From contig NZ_JAHBGF010000036.1 in assembly GCF_018390695.1 (NCBI RefSeq), positions 124,001 through 188,000 of the forward strand: a stretch of 64,000 nucleotides of DNA, in the 5' to 3' direction. The DNA comes from Ancylobacter sonchi. Its GTDB lineage: Bacteria; Pseudomonadota; Alphaproteobacteria; Rhizobiales; Xanthobacteraceae. Shown here in pieces: positions 11,683 to 20,030 of the stretch. Under the pieces are notes generated by a model. That model was not told the DNA's origin, ran no database searches, and saw only the letters and a list, made by a program, of their open reading frames with translations. Every line of letters starts with the position of its first letter. Within the stretch, counting starts at the first letter, position 1. The position numbers and the translations under genes are program-made.

Positions 11683-12180
11683 TCAAATTGCTCGCGGCGG
11701 GATCGAATAGGTCGTCACCGCATGGGCGCACAGCTCCTCCTCCCCCTCCCCGCGCAGGGCTATCTCGCATACCGCGAGCCGCTGGCCGAGCTTGATGAGG
11801 CTGGCTTCGGCGAGCAGCGGTCCCGGCGCCGGACGGCGCAGGAAGTTGATGGAGAAGTTGGTGGTTACCGCCAGCGGCACCGGCCCGATGGCGGCGAGGA
11901 TCACCGCATAGGCGGCGATGTCGGCGAGTCCCATCATCGCCGGCCCGGAGACCGTGCCGCCCGGGCGCAGGTGGTCGTCATCGGCGAGCAGGCGCAGAAC
12001 CACGCCCTCGCCGTCCACGCCGGCGATCTCGTGTGGCCGGCCGGGGCCGAAGGCCTGTGGGAACTCGGCGACCAGATAGGCCTGCAGCCGCCCGGCATCC
12101 ATGCCCTCGCCCGGCCTCGGGCTCCGCCTGGCGCGCGAATCCACGCTCCGCTGCGCCTCGCGCGCCGCCATCTCGTCCAT
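11683..12180 (-). CDS. PaaI-family hotdog thioesterase
   Basis: 165 residues from the ATG at 12180, which follows GGGAGGAG at ideal spacing; an ATG at 12198 lacks such a site. The core GGTVSGPAMMGLADIAAYAVILA contains the hotdog signature (substrate-binding Gly-Gly and the catalytic acidic residue in the long helix). TNFSINFLRRPAPGPLLAEA is the following strand pair. Such proteins hydrolyse acyl-CoA or aryl-CoA thioesters in the cytosol; the specific substrate cannot be told. It diverges from a CoA-binding protein gene. It is likely monocistronic, upstream of rplM-rpsI but separated by that operon's own promoter. Confidence 0.9.
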   Translation of the reverse strand: MDEMAAREAQRSVDSRARRSPRPGEGMDAGRLQAYLVAEFPQAFGPGRPHEIAGVDGEGVVLRLLADDDHLRPGGTVSGPAMMGLADIAAYAVILAAIGPVPLAVTTNFSINFLRRPAPGPLLAEASLIKLGQRLAVCEIALRGEGEEELCAHAVTTYSIPPRAI

Positions 12181-12306
12181 GGGCTCCTCCCGTTTCATCG
12201 TTCGCGACAGTATCGCCGCGCCGGCAGCTCCCGTCAGCCCGGCGAGGGACGGATAGATTTCATGGATGCCATCACCATATCCGATGGCCATCGACGGAGG
12301 TCGCGC

Positions 12307-12747
12307 ATGAATCACGATGCCTATTCCGATGCCTATATCGCCGAGCAGCTCGGCCGCATCCGCACCATCGCCGTGGTCGGGGCGAGCCCGAATCCGGCCC
12401 GGCCGAGCCATGGCGTCGCCCGCTATCTCGCCATGCAGGGCTTCCGGGTGTTCGCGATCAATCCCGGCCAGGCCGGGCGCGACATTGCCGGCCTGCCGAC
12501 CTATGCCCACCTCGCCGACGTGCCGGAGCCGATCGACATGGTCGACGTGTTCCGCGCCCCGGAATATCTGCTGAAGGTGGTGGAGGAGGCGTTGGCGCTC
12601 TCGCCACAGCCGAAGCTGATCTGGTCCCAGCTCGGCGTGCGCGACGACGCAGCGGCCCGGCGCGCCGAACAGGCCGGCGTCGCCGTCATCATGGATCGCT
12701 GCCCGGCGATCGAGATGCCGCGCCTGCGTCTCGGCGGCCCGCATTGA
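12307..12747 (+). CDS. CoA-binding-domain protein (YccU type)
   Basis: 146 residues. The Rossmann-like CoA_binding fold is evident: IAVVGASPNPARPSHGVARYLAMQGFRVFAINPG near the N-terminus, then IDMVDVFRAPEYLLKVVEEAL and IWSQLGVRDDAAARRAEQAGVAVIMDRCPAIE. This small stand-alone family resembles the CoA-binding part of succinyl-CoA synthetase but has no catalytic half, and its role is unknown. It is divergent from the thioesterase and 126 bases upstream of metY on the same strand. Confidence 0.9.
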   Translation: MNHDAYSDAYIAEQLGRIRTIAVVGASPNPARPSHGVARYLAMQGFRVFAINPGQAGRDIAGLPTYAHLADVPEPIDMVDVFRAPEYLLKVVEEALALSPQPKLIWSQLGVRDDAAARRAEQAGVAVIMDRCPAIEMPRLRLGGPH

Positions 12748-12768
12748 GGCGGGCGCCTAAAATCACAT

Positions 12769-12791
12769 GAATTTTTCGTACTGAAAAATTC
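12769..12791. promoter_or_regulatory. 23-bp perfect inverted repeat upstream of metY
   Basis: Nine-base arms GAATTTTTC and GAAAAATTC flank GTACT. It starts 22 bases after the CoA-binding protein stop and 83 bases before the metY ATG. It could be a transcription factor operator; the stem is AT-rich and lacks the usual terminator tail. Confidence 0.5.
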
Positions 12792-12833
12792 TATACGTCG
12801 CTGTTGCGTTTTTTATCCGCCCGGCGTGAACTA

Positions 12834-12864
12834 CCTCCGTCGGCGGCGCGGCCGCCCGCGGAGG
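12834..12864 (+). promoter_or_regulatory. Leader hairpin sequestering the metY ribosome binding site
   Basis: CCTCCG (12834-12839) pairs with CGGAGG (12859-12864), and GGCGGC (12842-12847) pairs with GCCGCC (12851-12856) over a GCG loop. Only a mismatch and a G-T pair lie between the stems. CGGAGG contains the Shine-Dalgarno element 9 bases before the metY ATG, so this fold would block translation. No known SAM riboswitch class was recognised in the leader. Confidence 0.55.
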
Positions 12865-12873
12865 ATGCCCAGA

Positions 12874-14169
12874 ATGAGCGACAACAGCACCGATCAGACG
12901 CCCGGCTTCGCCACCCTCGCCGTGCATGCCGGCGCGGCGCCGGACCCCACCACCAAGGCGCGCGCCACGCCGATCTACCAGACGACCTCCTTCGTGTTCG
13001 ACGATGTCGACCACGCCGCCGCGCTGTTCGGCCTGAAGGCGTTCGGCAACATCTATACCCGCATCGGCAACCCCACCAATGCGGTGCTGGAGGAGCGGGT
13101 CGCGGCGCTTGAGGGCGGCACCGCCGCGCTGGCGGTAGCGTCCGGCCATGCCGCGCAGTTGCTCGCCTTCCAGACGCTGCTGTCGCCCGGCGACGAGTTC
13201 GTCGCCGCCAACAAGCTCTATGGCGGCTCGATCAACCAGTTCAACCACGCCTTCAAGAGCTTCGGCTGGAACGTGGTGTGGGCGGATCTCGACGACGTCG
13301 CCTCGTTCGAGCGCGCCATTTCGCCGAAGACCAAGGCGATCTTCGTCGAATCGATCGCCAATCCCGGCGGCATCGTCACCGACATCGCCGCCATCGCGAA
13401 GATCGCCAAGCGCGCCGGCGTGCCGCTGATCGTCGACAACACGCTGGCCACTCCCTACCTCATTCGCCCCTTCGAGCACGGCGCCGACATCGTCATCCAT
13501 TCGGCGACCAAGTTCCTCGGCGGCCATGGCAATTCCATCGGCGGCCTCTTGGTCGACGGCGGCTCGTTCAACTGGCTTCGCGAGGGGCGCTACCCGTTCC
13601 TGTCGCAGCCGCGGCCGGAATATGAGGGCATCGTCATCGGCGAGACCTTCGGCAATTTCGCCTTCGCCATCGCCGCCCGCGTGCTCGGGCTGCGCGATCT
13701 CGGCCCGGCGCTGTCACCCTTCAACGCCTTCCTGATTCTCACCGGCATCGAGACGCTGCCGCTGCGCCTCCAGCGTCACAGCGACAACGCGCTCGCCGTG
13801 GCCAAATACCTCGCCGAGCACCCGAAGGTGGAATGGGTGAGCTATCCCGGCCTGCCGGGCGACCGCTATTACAACCTCGCCCAGCGCTACACGCCGAAGG
13901 GCGCCGGCGCGGTGTTCACCTTCGGGCTCAAGGGCGGCTTCGATGCCGGTGTGGCTCTGGTGTCGAACGTCAAGCTGTTCTCACACCTCGCCAATATCGG
14001 CGACACCCGCTCGCTGATCATCCACCCCGCCTCCACCACCCACCGCCAGCTCTCCGAGGCGCAGAAAGTGGCGGCCGGCGCCGGCCCGGACGTGGTGCGG
14101 CTGTCGGTCGGCATCGAGGACGCCGCCGACATCATCGCCGACCTCGATCAGGCGCTGGCATCAGCCTGA
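12874..14169 (+). CDS. metY: O-acetylhomoserine aminocarboxypropyltransferase (sulfhydrylase)
   Basis: 431 residues, matching MetY rather than the shorter MetB/MetZ. A PLP enzyme of the Cys/Met metabolism family, it makes homocysteine (or methionine) from O-acetylhomoserine and sulfide (or methanethiol). The N-terminus [25 protein letters not shown] is family-typical. The PLP lysine sits in [15 protein letters not shown], and [20 protein letters not shown] precedes it. The long insertion [18 protein letters not shown] is characteristic of MetY. The ATG at 12874 is spaced 9 bases from GGAGG; upstream in-frame GTG and ATG codons lie within or on the leader hairpin. Regulation by that hairpin or the upstream inverted repeat is suggested. 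Confidence 0.96.
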   Translation: MSDNSTDQTPGFATLAVHAGAAPDPTTKARATPIYQTTSFVFDDVDHAAALFGLKAFGNIYTRIGNPTNAVLEERVAALEGGTAALAVASGHAAQLLAFQTLLSPGDEFVAANKLYGGSINQFNHAFKSFGWNVVWADLDDVASFERAISPKTKAIFVESIANPGGIVTDIAAIAKIAKRAGVPLIVDNTLATPYLIRPFEHGADIVIHSATKFLGGHGNSIGGLLVDGGSFNWLREGRYPFLSQPRPEYEGIVIGETFGNFAFAIAARVLGLRDLGPALSPFNAFLILTGIETLPLRLQRHSDNALAVAKYLAEHPKVEWVSYPGLPGDRYYNLAQRYTPKGAGAVFTFGLKGGFDAGVALVSNVKLFSHLANIGDTRSLIIHPASTTHRQLSEAQKVAAGAGPDVVRLSVGIEDAADIIADLDQALASA

Positions 14170-14364
14170 TTGCGGTGCAGCAAAGGCGAGCCGTGCAAAT
14201 ATGAATGAATTATGGGCGTCTCATGCGTTCGCCGCATGGCTGGGATGCCACATACATTCTACTAGGTGAGCAGTATGTCGCATATATAGGCAGCGAAATG
14301 ATTACGGAGCGTGCAACCAATCTTGGGTCAGCGCTCCGCATTCGCAACCTGATGGAGACTGAAA

Positions 14365-14526
14365 ATGCTGCTCTGGGGCTTTATCGCCAAGCAGATCCGC
14401 CGCTGGCAGGCGTATCGCCGCACCGTCACCGAGCTCTCCCAGCTCGACGACCGCACCCTCGCCGACATCAACGTGTCGCGTTCGGAAATCTTCCGCGTGG
14501 CCCGTCAGGCGGCTGCTGTTGCCTGA
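14365..14526 (+). CDS. DUF1127 (YjiS-like) mini-protein
   Basis: 53 residues from the ATG at 14365 to the TGA at 14524. The arginine-rich start IAKQIRRWQAYRRTVTELSQ followed by LDDRTLADINVSRSEI is the DUF1127 signature. Alphaproteobacterial DUF1127 proteins have been linked to RNA turnover and to phosphate and carbon metabolism; the role here is unknown. The weak purine-rich stretch GGAGACTGAAA precedes the ATG. A strong terminator follows, so it is a monocistronic transcript of the type often mistaken for an sRNA. The roughly 195-base upstream region is much lower in GC than its surroundings. Confidence 0.85.
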   Translation: MLLWGFIAKQIRRWQAYRRTVTELSQLDDRTLADINVSRSEIFRVARQAAAVA

Positions 14527-14570
14527 TGGCGGCTTACCCCGCCTGCGGATCTTCTGAGAACGCGGACTAA

Positions 14571-14603
14571 ACGGCCCCGGCCTTCCGGGGCCGTTTTCGT
14601 TTG
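14571..14603 (+). terminator. Intrinsic terminator of the DUF1127 gene
   Basis: ACGGCCCCGG, loop CCTT, CCGGGGCCGT, then TTTCGTTT. Confidence 0.85.
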
Positions 14604-14723
14604 TAGGCCACACGCGGCCGATGCCGGCACCTCTCTTCCGGCGCGAGAACCCCCGCGCGATAATCCTGCGCCCGAACGCGATCCGTGCTAAGGGGCCGCC
14701 CGGAAAAGCGGACCCTACCCAGC

Positions 14724-16151
14724 ATGAGCGTGAATACTCCTTCTCCCGTCCATATCGTCGGCGGCGGCCTCGCCGGCTCGGAAGCCGCCTGGCAGCTCGC
14801 TCGTCGCGGCGTGCCGGTGGTGCTGCACGAGATGCGCCCCACCCGCGGCACCGATGCCCACAAGGGCGACGGCCTTGCCGAGCTGGTGTGCTCCAATTCC
14901 TTCCGCTCGGACGATGCCACCTCCAACGCGGTGGGCGTGCTGCATGCGGAGATGCGCCGGCTCGGCTCGCTGATCATGGCTTGCGCCGACCGTCATCAGC
15001 TCCCCGCCGGCGGCGCGCTCGCCGTCGACCGCGACGGCTTCTCGCAGGCGGTCACCGAGGCGATCACCGGCCATCCGCTGATCACGCTGGAGCGCGGCGA
15101 GATCGCCGGCCTGCCGCCGGAAGACTGGGACAGCGTCATCCTCGCCACCGGCCCGCTCACCTCGCCGGCCCTGGCCGAGGCGATCCGCGAGCGCTCGGGC
15201 GAGACCTCGCTCGCCTTCTTCGACGCCATCGCCCCCATCGTGCATTTCGATTCCATCGACATGGACGTCGCCTGGTTCCAGTCGCGCTACGACAAGCCCG
15301 GCCCGGGCGGCACCGGCGCCGACTACATCAACTGCCCGATGGACAAGGCGCAGTACGACGCCTTCGTCGCCGCGCTGATCGCCTCCGACACCGTGCCGTT
15401 CCGCGAGTTCGAGGCCAACACGCCCTATTTCGACGGCTGCCTGCCGATCGAGGTGATGGCCGCGCGCGGCCCCGAGACCCTGCGCCACGGCCCGATGAAG
15501 CCGGTCGGCCTCACCAATCCGCGCGATCCGCTGGTGAAGTCGCACGCCATCGTCCAGCTCAGGCAGGACAATGCGCTCGGCACGCTGTTCAACATGGTCG
15601 GCTTCCAGACCAAGGCCCGCCATGCCGAGCAGGTACGCATTTTCCGCATGATTCCCGGGCTGGAAAACGCCGAATTCGCCCGCCTCGGCGGTTTGCACCG
15701 CAACACCTATCTGAACTCGCCGCGCGTGCTCGACGGCACGCTGCGGCTGAAGGCCGAGCCGCGCCTGCGCTTCGCCGGGCAGATCACCGGTTGCGAGGGT
15801 TATGTGGAAAGCGCCGCCATGGGGCTGATCGCCGGCCTGTTCACCGCCGCCGGGCGGCTGGGTGTGGAGCTTGCCCCGCCGCCCGCCACCACCGCCCATG
15901 GCGCCCTGCTCGCCCACATCACCGGCGGCCACATCGAGACGGTGGAACCGGGGCCGCGCTCCTTCCAGCCGATGAACGTCAATTTCGGCCTGTTCCCGCC
16001 GCTCGCCGCCAACCCGACCCGCGACGCCGAGGGCAACCGCCTGCGCGGCACCCAGAAGACCGTCGCCAAGAAGCAGGAAATGGCCCGCCGGGCGTTGGCC
16101 GACATCGACGAATGGGCGCGCACCGCCATCCCCGGCGAGGTACCCGCGTGA
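14724..16151 (+). CDS. trmFO: Methylenetetrahydrofolate-tRNA-(uracil-5-)-methyltransferase TrmFO
   Basis: 475 residues from the ATG at 14724. This FAD and folate dependent enzyme makes ribothymidine at tRNA position 54, replacing the SAM-dependent TrmA of gammaproteobacteria. The FAD-binding [21 protein letters not shown] starts near residue 8. [63 protein letters not shown] and [15 protein letters not shown] are family hallmarks, including the catalytic cysteines. Its stop overlaps the next gene by 4 bases (GTGA), so the two are translationally coupled. Confidence 0.98.
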   Translation: MSVNTPSPVHIVGGGLAGSEAAWQLARRGVPVVLHEMRPTRGTDAHKGDGLAELVCSNSFRSDDATSNAVGVLHAEMRRLGSLIMACADRHQLPAGGALAVDRDGFSQAVTEAITGHPLITLERGEIAGLPPEDWDSVILATGPLTSPALAEAIRERSGETSLAFFDAIAPIVHFDSIDMDVAWFQSRYDKPGPGGTGADYINCPMDKAQYDAFVAALIASDTVPFREFEANTPYFDGCLPIEVMAARGPETLRHGPMKPVGLTNPRDPLVKSHAIVQLRQDNALGTLFNMVGFQTKARHAEQVRIFRMIPGLENAEFARLGGLHRNTYLNSPRVLDGTLRLKAEPRLRFAGQITGCEGYVESAAMGLIAGLFTAAGRLGVELAPPPATTAHGALLAHITGGHIETVEPGPRSFQPMNVNFGLFPPLAANPTRDAEGNRLRGTQKTVAKKQEMARRALADIDEWARTAIPGEVPA

Positions 16152-17245
16152 GCCGCCGCTTCGCCGATCCGCCGATTCCGAGCGCCCGCAGCGCCGGCGG
16201 CCGCTTCGAGCTCGACACCGTGCTCAAGCGCGACATCTTCTCCACCATCGAGCGCGGCATCTGGCACGACCTCGACGGCGAGCATCCCGCCGTGCGCCGG
16301 CACTATGCCGGGGTGAAATGGTGGGTGAAGCCGCTCGCCCGGCATTTCGCCCGCCGCGAGGCCCGCGCGCTGCGCCGCGCGCAGGGCAGCGGCCACACCG
16401 TGCCGGTGTTCGCGCTGGAGGAAGGCTGGCTGGTGCGCGGCTTCGTCGACGGTCTGCCGCTACAGATCGCCCGACCTGTCGGCAACGCCGCGTGGTTCGC
16501 CGCCGCTCGCGAGGGGCTGCGCCAGGTGCACCGGCGCGGCATCGCCCATAACGACCTCGCCAAGCCGCAGAACTGGCTCTATGCCGCCGATGGCGGCGCG
16601 GTGCTGATGGATTTCCAGCTCGCCGTCTGCTTCTCCCGCCGCTCGAAGCTGTTCCGCATCGCGGCCTACGAGGACATCCGCCACCTCCTGAAGCACAAGC
16701 GCAGCTTCTGCCCGGAGGCGCTGACGGCGCGCGAAAGGAAGATCTTGGCCCGCAAGAGCCTGATCAACCGGGTGTGGATGGCCACCGGCAAGAAGGTCTA
16801 CAACTTCGTCACCCGCAAGCTGTTGAACTACCACGACACCGAGGGCCGCGGCCCGCGGGCGATGGAGGAAGGTCCGCGCCTCGCCGCCGCGCTCGCCAGC
16901 GCCCCCGGCGTGCGCGACGTGCATATCTGCGACTTCCCGACGCCCGGCGGCAGCTTCGGCCTCTACGCCTTCGTCGAGGCCGCCCCCGAGGCCCCCGAGG
17001 CGGCGCTGCGCGCCCATCTCGCGAGCACCCTGCCCGGCCACACCCCGCCCGAGCATATCCAGCTGGTGTCCGAGCTGCCGCGCGACGCCGCCGGCGAGGT
17101 GCGCGACGATCTCCTGCGCCTCGTCGCGTTGAACCAGCTCGATCAGATGGACCAGTTGCCGCGCACCCCGGCGCAGCAGGCGGCGCTCGACGCCATCATC
17201 CGCGAGCGCAAGAACCTCAGCGACCGGGTGCGGCGCGGCATTTGA
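16148..17245 (+). CDS. Protein-kinase-like protein with AMP-binding-C-like tail
   Basis: 365 residues from a GTG overlapping the trmFO stop. Residues 50-185 look like a RIO/Kdo-kinase-type fold: [20 protein letters not shown], the catalytic loop [11 protein letters not shown] (Asp136, Asn142) and LMDFQLA (Asp155) in place of DFG. Residues 250-325 resemble the C-terminal lobe of acyl-CoA synthetases: [12 protein letters not shown]..., [31 protein letters not shown] and [14 protein letters not shown]. The catalytic lysine expected in the usual TGK motif is replaced by Glu317. The combination suggests a kinase with a substrate- or thioester-binding tail. Phosphorylation of protein versus lipid or saccharide cannot be told. 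The overlap with trmFO implies co-expression, not necessarily a shared pathway. Confidence 0.7.
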   Translation: MSRRFADPPIPSARSAGGRFELDTVLKRDIFSTIERGIWHDLDGEHPAVRRHYAGVKWWVKPLARHFARREARALRRAQGSGHTVPVFALEEGWLVRGFVDGLPLQIARPVGNAAWFAAAREGLRQVHRRGIAHNDLAKPQNWLYAADGGAVLMDFQLAVCFSRRSKLFRIAAYEDIRHLLKHKRSFCPEALTARERKILARKSLINRVWMATGKKVYNFVTRKLLNYHDTEGRGPRAMEEGPRLAAALASAPGVRDVHICDFPTPGGSFGLYAFVEAAPEAPEAALRAHLASTLPGHTPPEHIQLVSELPRDAAGEVRDDLLRLVALNQLDQMDQLPRTPAQQAALDAIIRERKNLSDRVRRGI

Positions 17246-17325
17246 AGCCCCGGCGCGACATCGGCCGCGCCCTTCTTCCCTCTCCCCGCCCGAACCCGGC
17301 TATCGCCGTGTTCGAATTCGGCAGG

Positions 17326-17353
17326 GTCGAAGCCGGAAACATCCGGCTTCGAC
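17326..17353. terminator. Perfect 12-bp stem-loop after the kinase-like gene
   Basis: Arms GTCGAAGCCGGA and TCCGGCTTCGAC around an AACA loop, located between the convergent kinase-like and LysR genes. It has no T-tract but could end transcription in both directions. Confidence 0.5.
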
Positions 17354-17481
17354 GGAGAGATGGCTCCGCGTGGCGGGGGCACTGCGGGGCGAGGACGCTG
17401 GGCCGCATTGAGCCCCTCCCCCTTCTCCACGGGGCGACAGAGCAGTCAGCTTCCCTCAGCCAGCGCCCGCAATGACGGCCT

Positions 17482-18402
17482 CTAGCGCGCCGGCTCCGAC
17501 GGCAGGCCTCCCGCCACCGCCCGCAATTCCCGCACGAAGGCGTCGATCAGCGGCCGCTCGCCCTTCAGTCGGCGCGTCGCGACGAAATGCGCCGATTCGA
17601 AGCCGTAGCTCTCCGGCCGGATCACCCGCATCTGCCCGCGCCGCACCCAGTCCTCGCCGATATGGCGCGGCAGATAGCCGATGAAGTGGCCGGAGAGAAT
17701 CAGCATCACCTGCGCCTCCATCTGCACGATCGAGGCGCTGGCGCGCGGATGGTTCACCCGGTAGAGGTCGTCGAAATGCCGGTAGCCGCGCACGCTGAAC
17801 AGCGCCGCCTCGATGTCCGCCTGGCCGATCTCCCGCGCCGGCCGCTCGAACAGCCTGTGCCCGCGCCCGCAATAGAGCGCCTGCGGCTCGCGATGCAGCG
17901 GGATGTAGGCGATGCCCGGCACCTTCTGTGAGAAGGCGCCGATCACCACGTCGCGCTCGCCGTCGAGCAGCGCCTGTTCCAGCTCCTGCGGCGTGCCGAG
18001 CACCAGGTCGACGAACACCTCCGCCGCATAGTCCATGTAGCGCGACAGTGCGGTCTGCAGGCCGAGATGCGGGTTGGTCACCACCCCATCGAGAATGCCG
18101 ATGCGCAGCCGCCCGACCAGCCGGTGCCGGTCCTGGCCGATGCGGGCATGGAAGCCTTCGATGTCGTCGAACAGCCGCCGCGCCGCCATGAGCGTCGCCT
18201 CGCCGAACGGGGTGAGGCGGAATCCCGCCCGCCCGCGTTCGCAGAGCTGGCCGCCGAGCTTGCGCTCCAGCGCGGCGAGATGAGTGGAGAGCGTCGATTG
18301 CGACAGGTTGAGCGCGATCTGCGCGTCGTGGAAGCCGCCTTCGTCGGCCAGCACCACGAATACCCGCAGCAGCCGCAGGTCGATATTGTCGAGACGGCGC
18401 AT
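17482..18402 (-). CDS. LysR-family transcriptional regulator
   Basis: 306 residues from the ATG at 18402, preceded by GGAG; a TTG at 18417 is less likely. The winged helix-turn-helix is clear: LLRVFVVLADEGGFHDAQIALNLSQSTLSTHLAALERKLGGQLCERGRAGFRLTPFG (residues 8-65). A periplasmic-binding-type effector domain follows (LRIGILDGVV, FVDLVLGTPQELEQALLDGERDVVIGAF). The divergent arrangement with the SDR-SDR-creatininase-ureohydrolase genes across 121 bases strongly suggests it controls them in response to the pathway substrate or an intermediate. Confidence 0.93.
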   Translation of the reverse strand: MRRLDNIDLRLLRVFVVLADEGGFHDAQIALNLSQSTLSTHLAALERKLGGQLCERGRAGFRLTPFGEATLMAARRLFDDIEGFHARIGQDRHRLVGRLRIGILDGVVTNPHLGLQTALSRYMDYAAEVFVDLVLGTPQELEQALLDGERDVVIGAFSQKVPGIAYIPLHREPQALYCGRGHRLFERPAREIGQADIEAALFSVRGYRHFDDLYRVNHPRASASIVQMEAQVMLILSGHFIGYLPRHIGEDWVRRGQMRVIRPESYGFESAHFVATRRLKGERPLIDAFVRELRAVAGGLPSEPAR

Positions 18403-18433
18403 CGCGGCTCCAGGCAAGGCTCAAGGGCGTCAC

Positions 18434-18449
18434 ATCGATAAATATCGAT
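18434..18449. promoter_or_regulatory. Probable LysR operator in the divergent promoter region
   Basis: Perfect inverted repeat with arms ATCGATA and TATCGAT separated by AA, in an AT-rich 60-base island. TGTGA is repeated three times just downstream (18466-18492), and CATTAAATG is a further small palindrome. LysR regulators bind such dyads between divergent genes. Confidence 0.6.
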
Positions 18450-18523
18450 ACAAACTTTCATTAAATGTGATTTTTGTGAATGTGAATCCGGGCGAGCATC
18501 GATCGGCTCCTGGGGGAACACGC

Positions 18524-19291
18524 ATGACCGATATCGGCCTCGCCGGCCTTGCCGGCCGCACCGTGCTGGTGACCGGCTCCAGTCGCGGCATCGGGCTCGG
18601 CATCGCCCGTGGCTTCGCCGCCGCCGGCGCCCGGCTGCACATGCTGGCCGATGACGAGGCGATCTTCGAGGTGGCCGAGCGGCTCGGCGCCACCGGGCAC
18701 CGGGTCGACATCACCAGCTCCGGCGACGTCGCCGCGCTGGCCGCCGAACTGCCCCGGCTCGACGTGCTCGTCAACAATGCCGGCCTCGAACTGATCACCC
18801 CGCTCGATGACGGCAGCGCCGGGAACGAGGCCGCCTTCCGTCGCATCGTCGAGATCAACGTCGTCGGCACCTTCCTCATCACCCGTGCCCTGCTGCCGGG
18901 CATGGGCGCGGGCGGGCGCATCGTCAACACCGCTTCGATCTGGTCGCGCGGGTCGGAAGCGATGTTCGGCGCCTATGTCGCCTCCAAGCACGCGGTGATC
19001 GGCCTCACCAAGACCTGGGCGAAGGAGCTCGGCCCGCGCGGCATCACCGTCAACGCCGTCTGCCCCGGCTGGGTGCGCACCGAGGCCTCGCTGCGTTCGC
19101 TCCATCGCATGGCTGAGGCACGCGGCGTTGCGCCGGACGGCCTCCTCAGCGAGATCGTTTCAGCGCAAATTCTCCCCGGTCTCATGGAGCCGGACGACAT
19201 GGCCGGCGCCTATCTGTTCCTGGCGTCCGACCTCGCGGCCAACATCACCGGCCAGAGCCTCGGCGTCGATCGTGGAGAATTCCCATGGTAG
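18524..19291 (+). CDS. Short-chain dehydrogenase/reductase (SDR), first of pair
   Basis: 255 residues from the ATG at 18524 (RBS TGGGGGAA). A classical SDR with cofactor motif TGSSRGIGLG near residue 17, NNAG (VLVNNAGLEL), the catalytic Tyr-Lys in FGAYVASKHAVIGL and the preceding Ser in NTASIWS. Such enzymes oxidise secondary alcohols or reduce ketones with NAD(P). The substrate is unknown. Its last 7 bases overlap the next SDR, so both are co-translated. Its place first in the LysR-linked operon suggests an oxidation step on the inducing compound. Confidence 0.93.
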   Translation: MTDIGLAGLAGRTVLVTGSSRGIGLGIARGFAAAGARLHMLADDEAIFEVAERLGATGHRVDITSSGDVAALAAELPRLDVLVNNAGLELITPLDDGSAGNEAAFRRIVEINVVGTFLITRALLPGMGAGGRIVNTASIWSRGSEAMFGAYVASKHAVIGLTKTWAKELGPRGITVNAVCPGWVRTEASLRSLHRMAEARGVAPDGLLSEIVSAQILPGLMEPDDMAGAYLFLASDLAANITGQSLGVDRGEFPW

Positions 19292-20007
19292 CGCCCCACA
19301 AGGATTTGCGCGTCGTCGTCACCGGCGCGGCGAGCGGCATCGGCCTTGCGAGCGCCAACGCGCTGGCAGCCGCCGGCGCCAAGGTGGTCGGCTTCGACCT
19401 GCATCCGCCGGAAGTGGCGAACTGGCCGACCATCCTCACCAATGTCGCCGACGAGGCTGCCGTCGCCGGCAGCATGGAGGCCGCCGCCGCCCATCTCGGC
19501 GGGCTCGACGTGGTGGTGAGCTGCGCCGGCATCTGCATCGAGACGCCGCTCGCCAGCTTCGACGTCGCCGCCTATGAGCGCATGGCCAGCGTCAACATCC
19601 GCGGCCCGATCCTGATGGCCCGCGAGGCGCTGAAATATTTCGCCGGCGAAGGACCGGCGAAGGGACGCATCATCAACATCGCCTCCGAGCTCGCCTATCT
19701 CGGGCGCGCCGGTTATTCCGGCTATGCCGGCACCAAGGGCGCCATCGTCACCTTCACCCGCTCCTGGGCGCGCGAGCTCGCCCCGCACATCCAGGTCAAC
19801 GCCATCGCGCCCGGCCCGGTCGACACCCCGCTGCTCGACTTCGAGAACCTGCCCGAGGACCTCAAGCGGCTGGAGACCGGCAATCCGTTCGGCCGCGTCG
19901 GCCGGCCCGAGGAAGTGGCGCAGGCGGTACTGTTTCTCGCCAGCCGGGCGACGGGCTTCATCACCGGCCAATGCATCAGCGTCGACGGCGGCGCGGCAAT
20001 GCACTGA
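19285..20007 (+). CDS. Short-chain dehydrogenase/reductase (SDR), second of pair
   Basis: 240 residues. The nucleotide motif TGAASGIGLA is near residue 14, followed by VVSCAGI in place of NNAG. The catalytic Ser lies in NIASELAYLG and Tyr-Lys in YSGYAGTKGAIVTF. The C-terminus GFITGQCISVDGGAAMH is classical. It overlaps the first SDR and is 23 bases before the creatininase-family gene. Two SDRs in tandem suggest sequential or regiospecific oxidations of a polyol- or amino-alcohol-like compound. Specificity is unknown. Confidence 0.93.
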   Translation: MVAPHKDLRVVVTGAASGIGLASANALAAAGAKVVGFDLHPPEVANWPTILTNVADEAAVAGSMEAAAAHLGGLDVVVSCAGICIETPLASFDVAAYERMASVNIRGPILMAREALKYFAGEGPAKGRIINIASELAYLGRAGYSGYAGTKGAIVTFTRSWARELAPHIQVNAIAPGPVDTPLLDFENLPEDLKRLETGNPFGRVGRPEEVAQAVLFLASRATGFITGQCISVDGGAAMH

Positions 20008-20030
20008 AACGACAACACCAGAGGAAGATC

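Noticed and set aside
12792..12873. SAM-II or other known SAM riboswitch before metY
   Set aside because: The conserved pseudoknot elements I would expect are not present; only a ribosome-binding-site hairpin is supported.
14205..14570. A 121-codon plus-strand frame overlapping the DUF1127 gene
   Set aside because: It reads the DUF1127 gene in another frame and lacks a ribosome binding site and any conserved motif.
14621..16147. Upstream extension of the kinase-like frame across trmFO
   Set aside because: It is an arginine-rich out-of-frame reading of trmFO; the GTG overlapping the trmFO stop is the sensible start.
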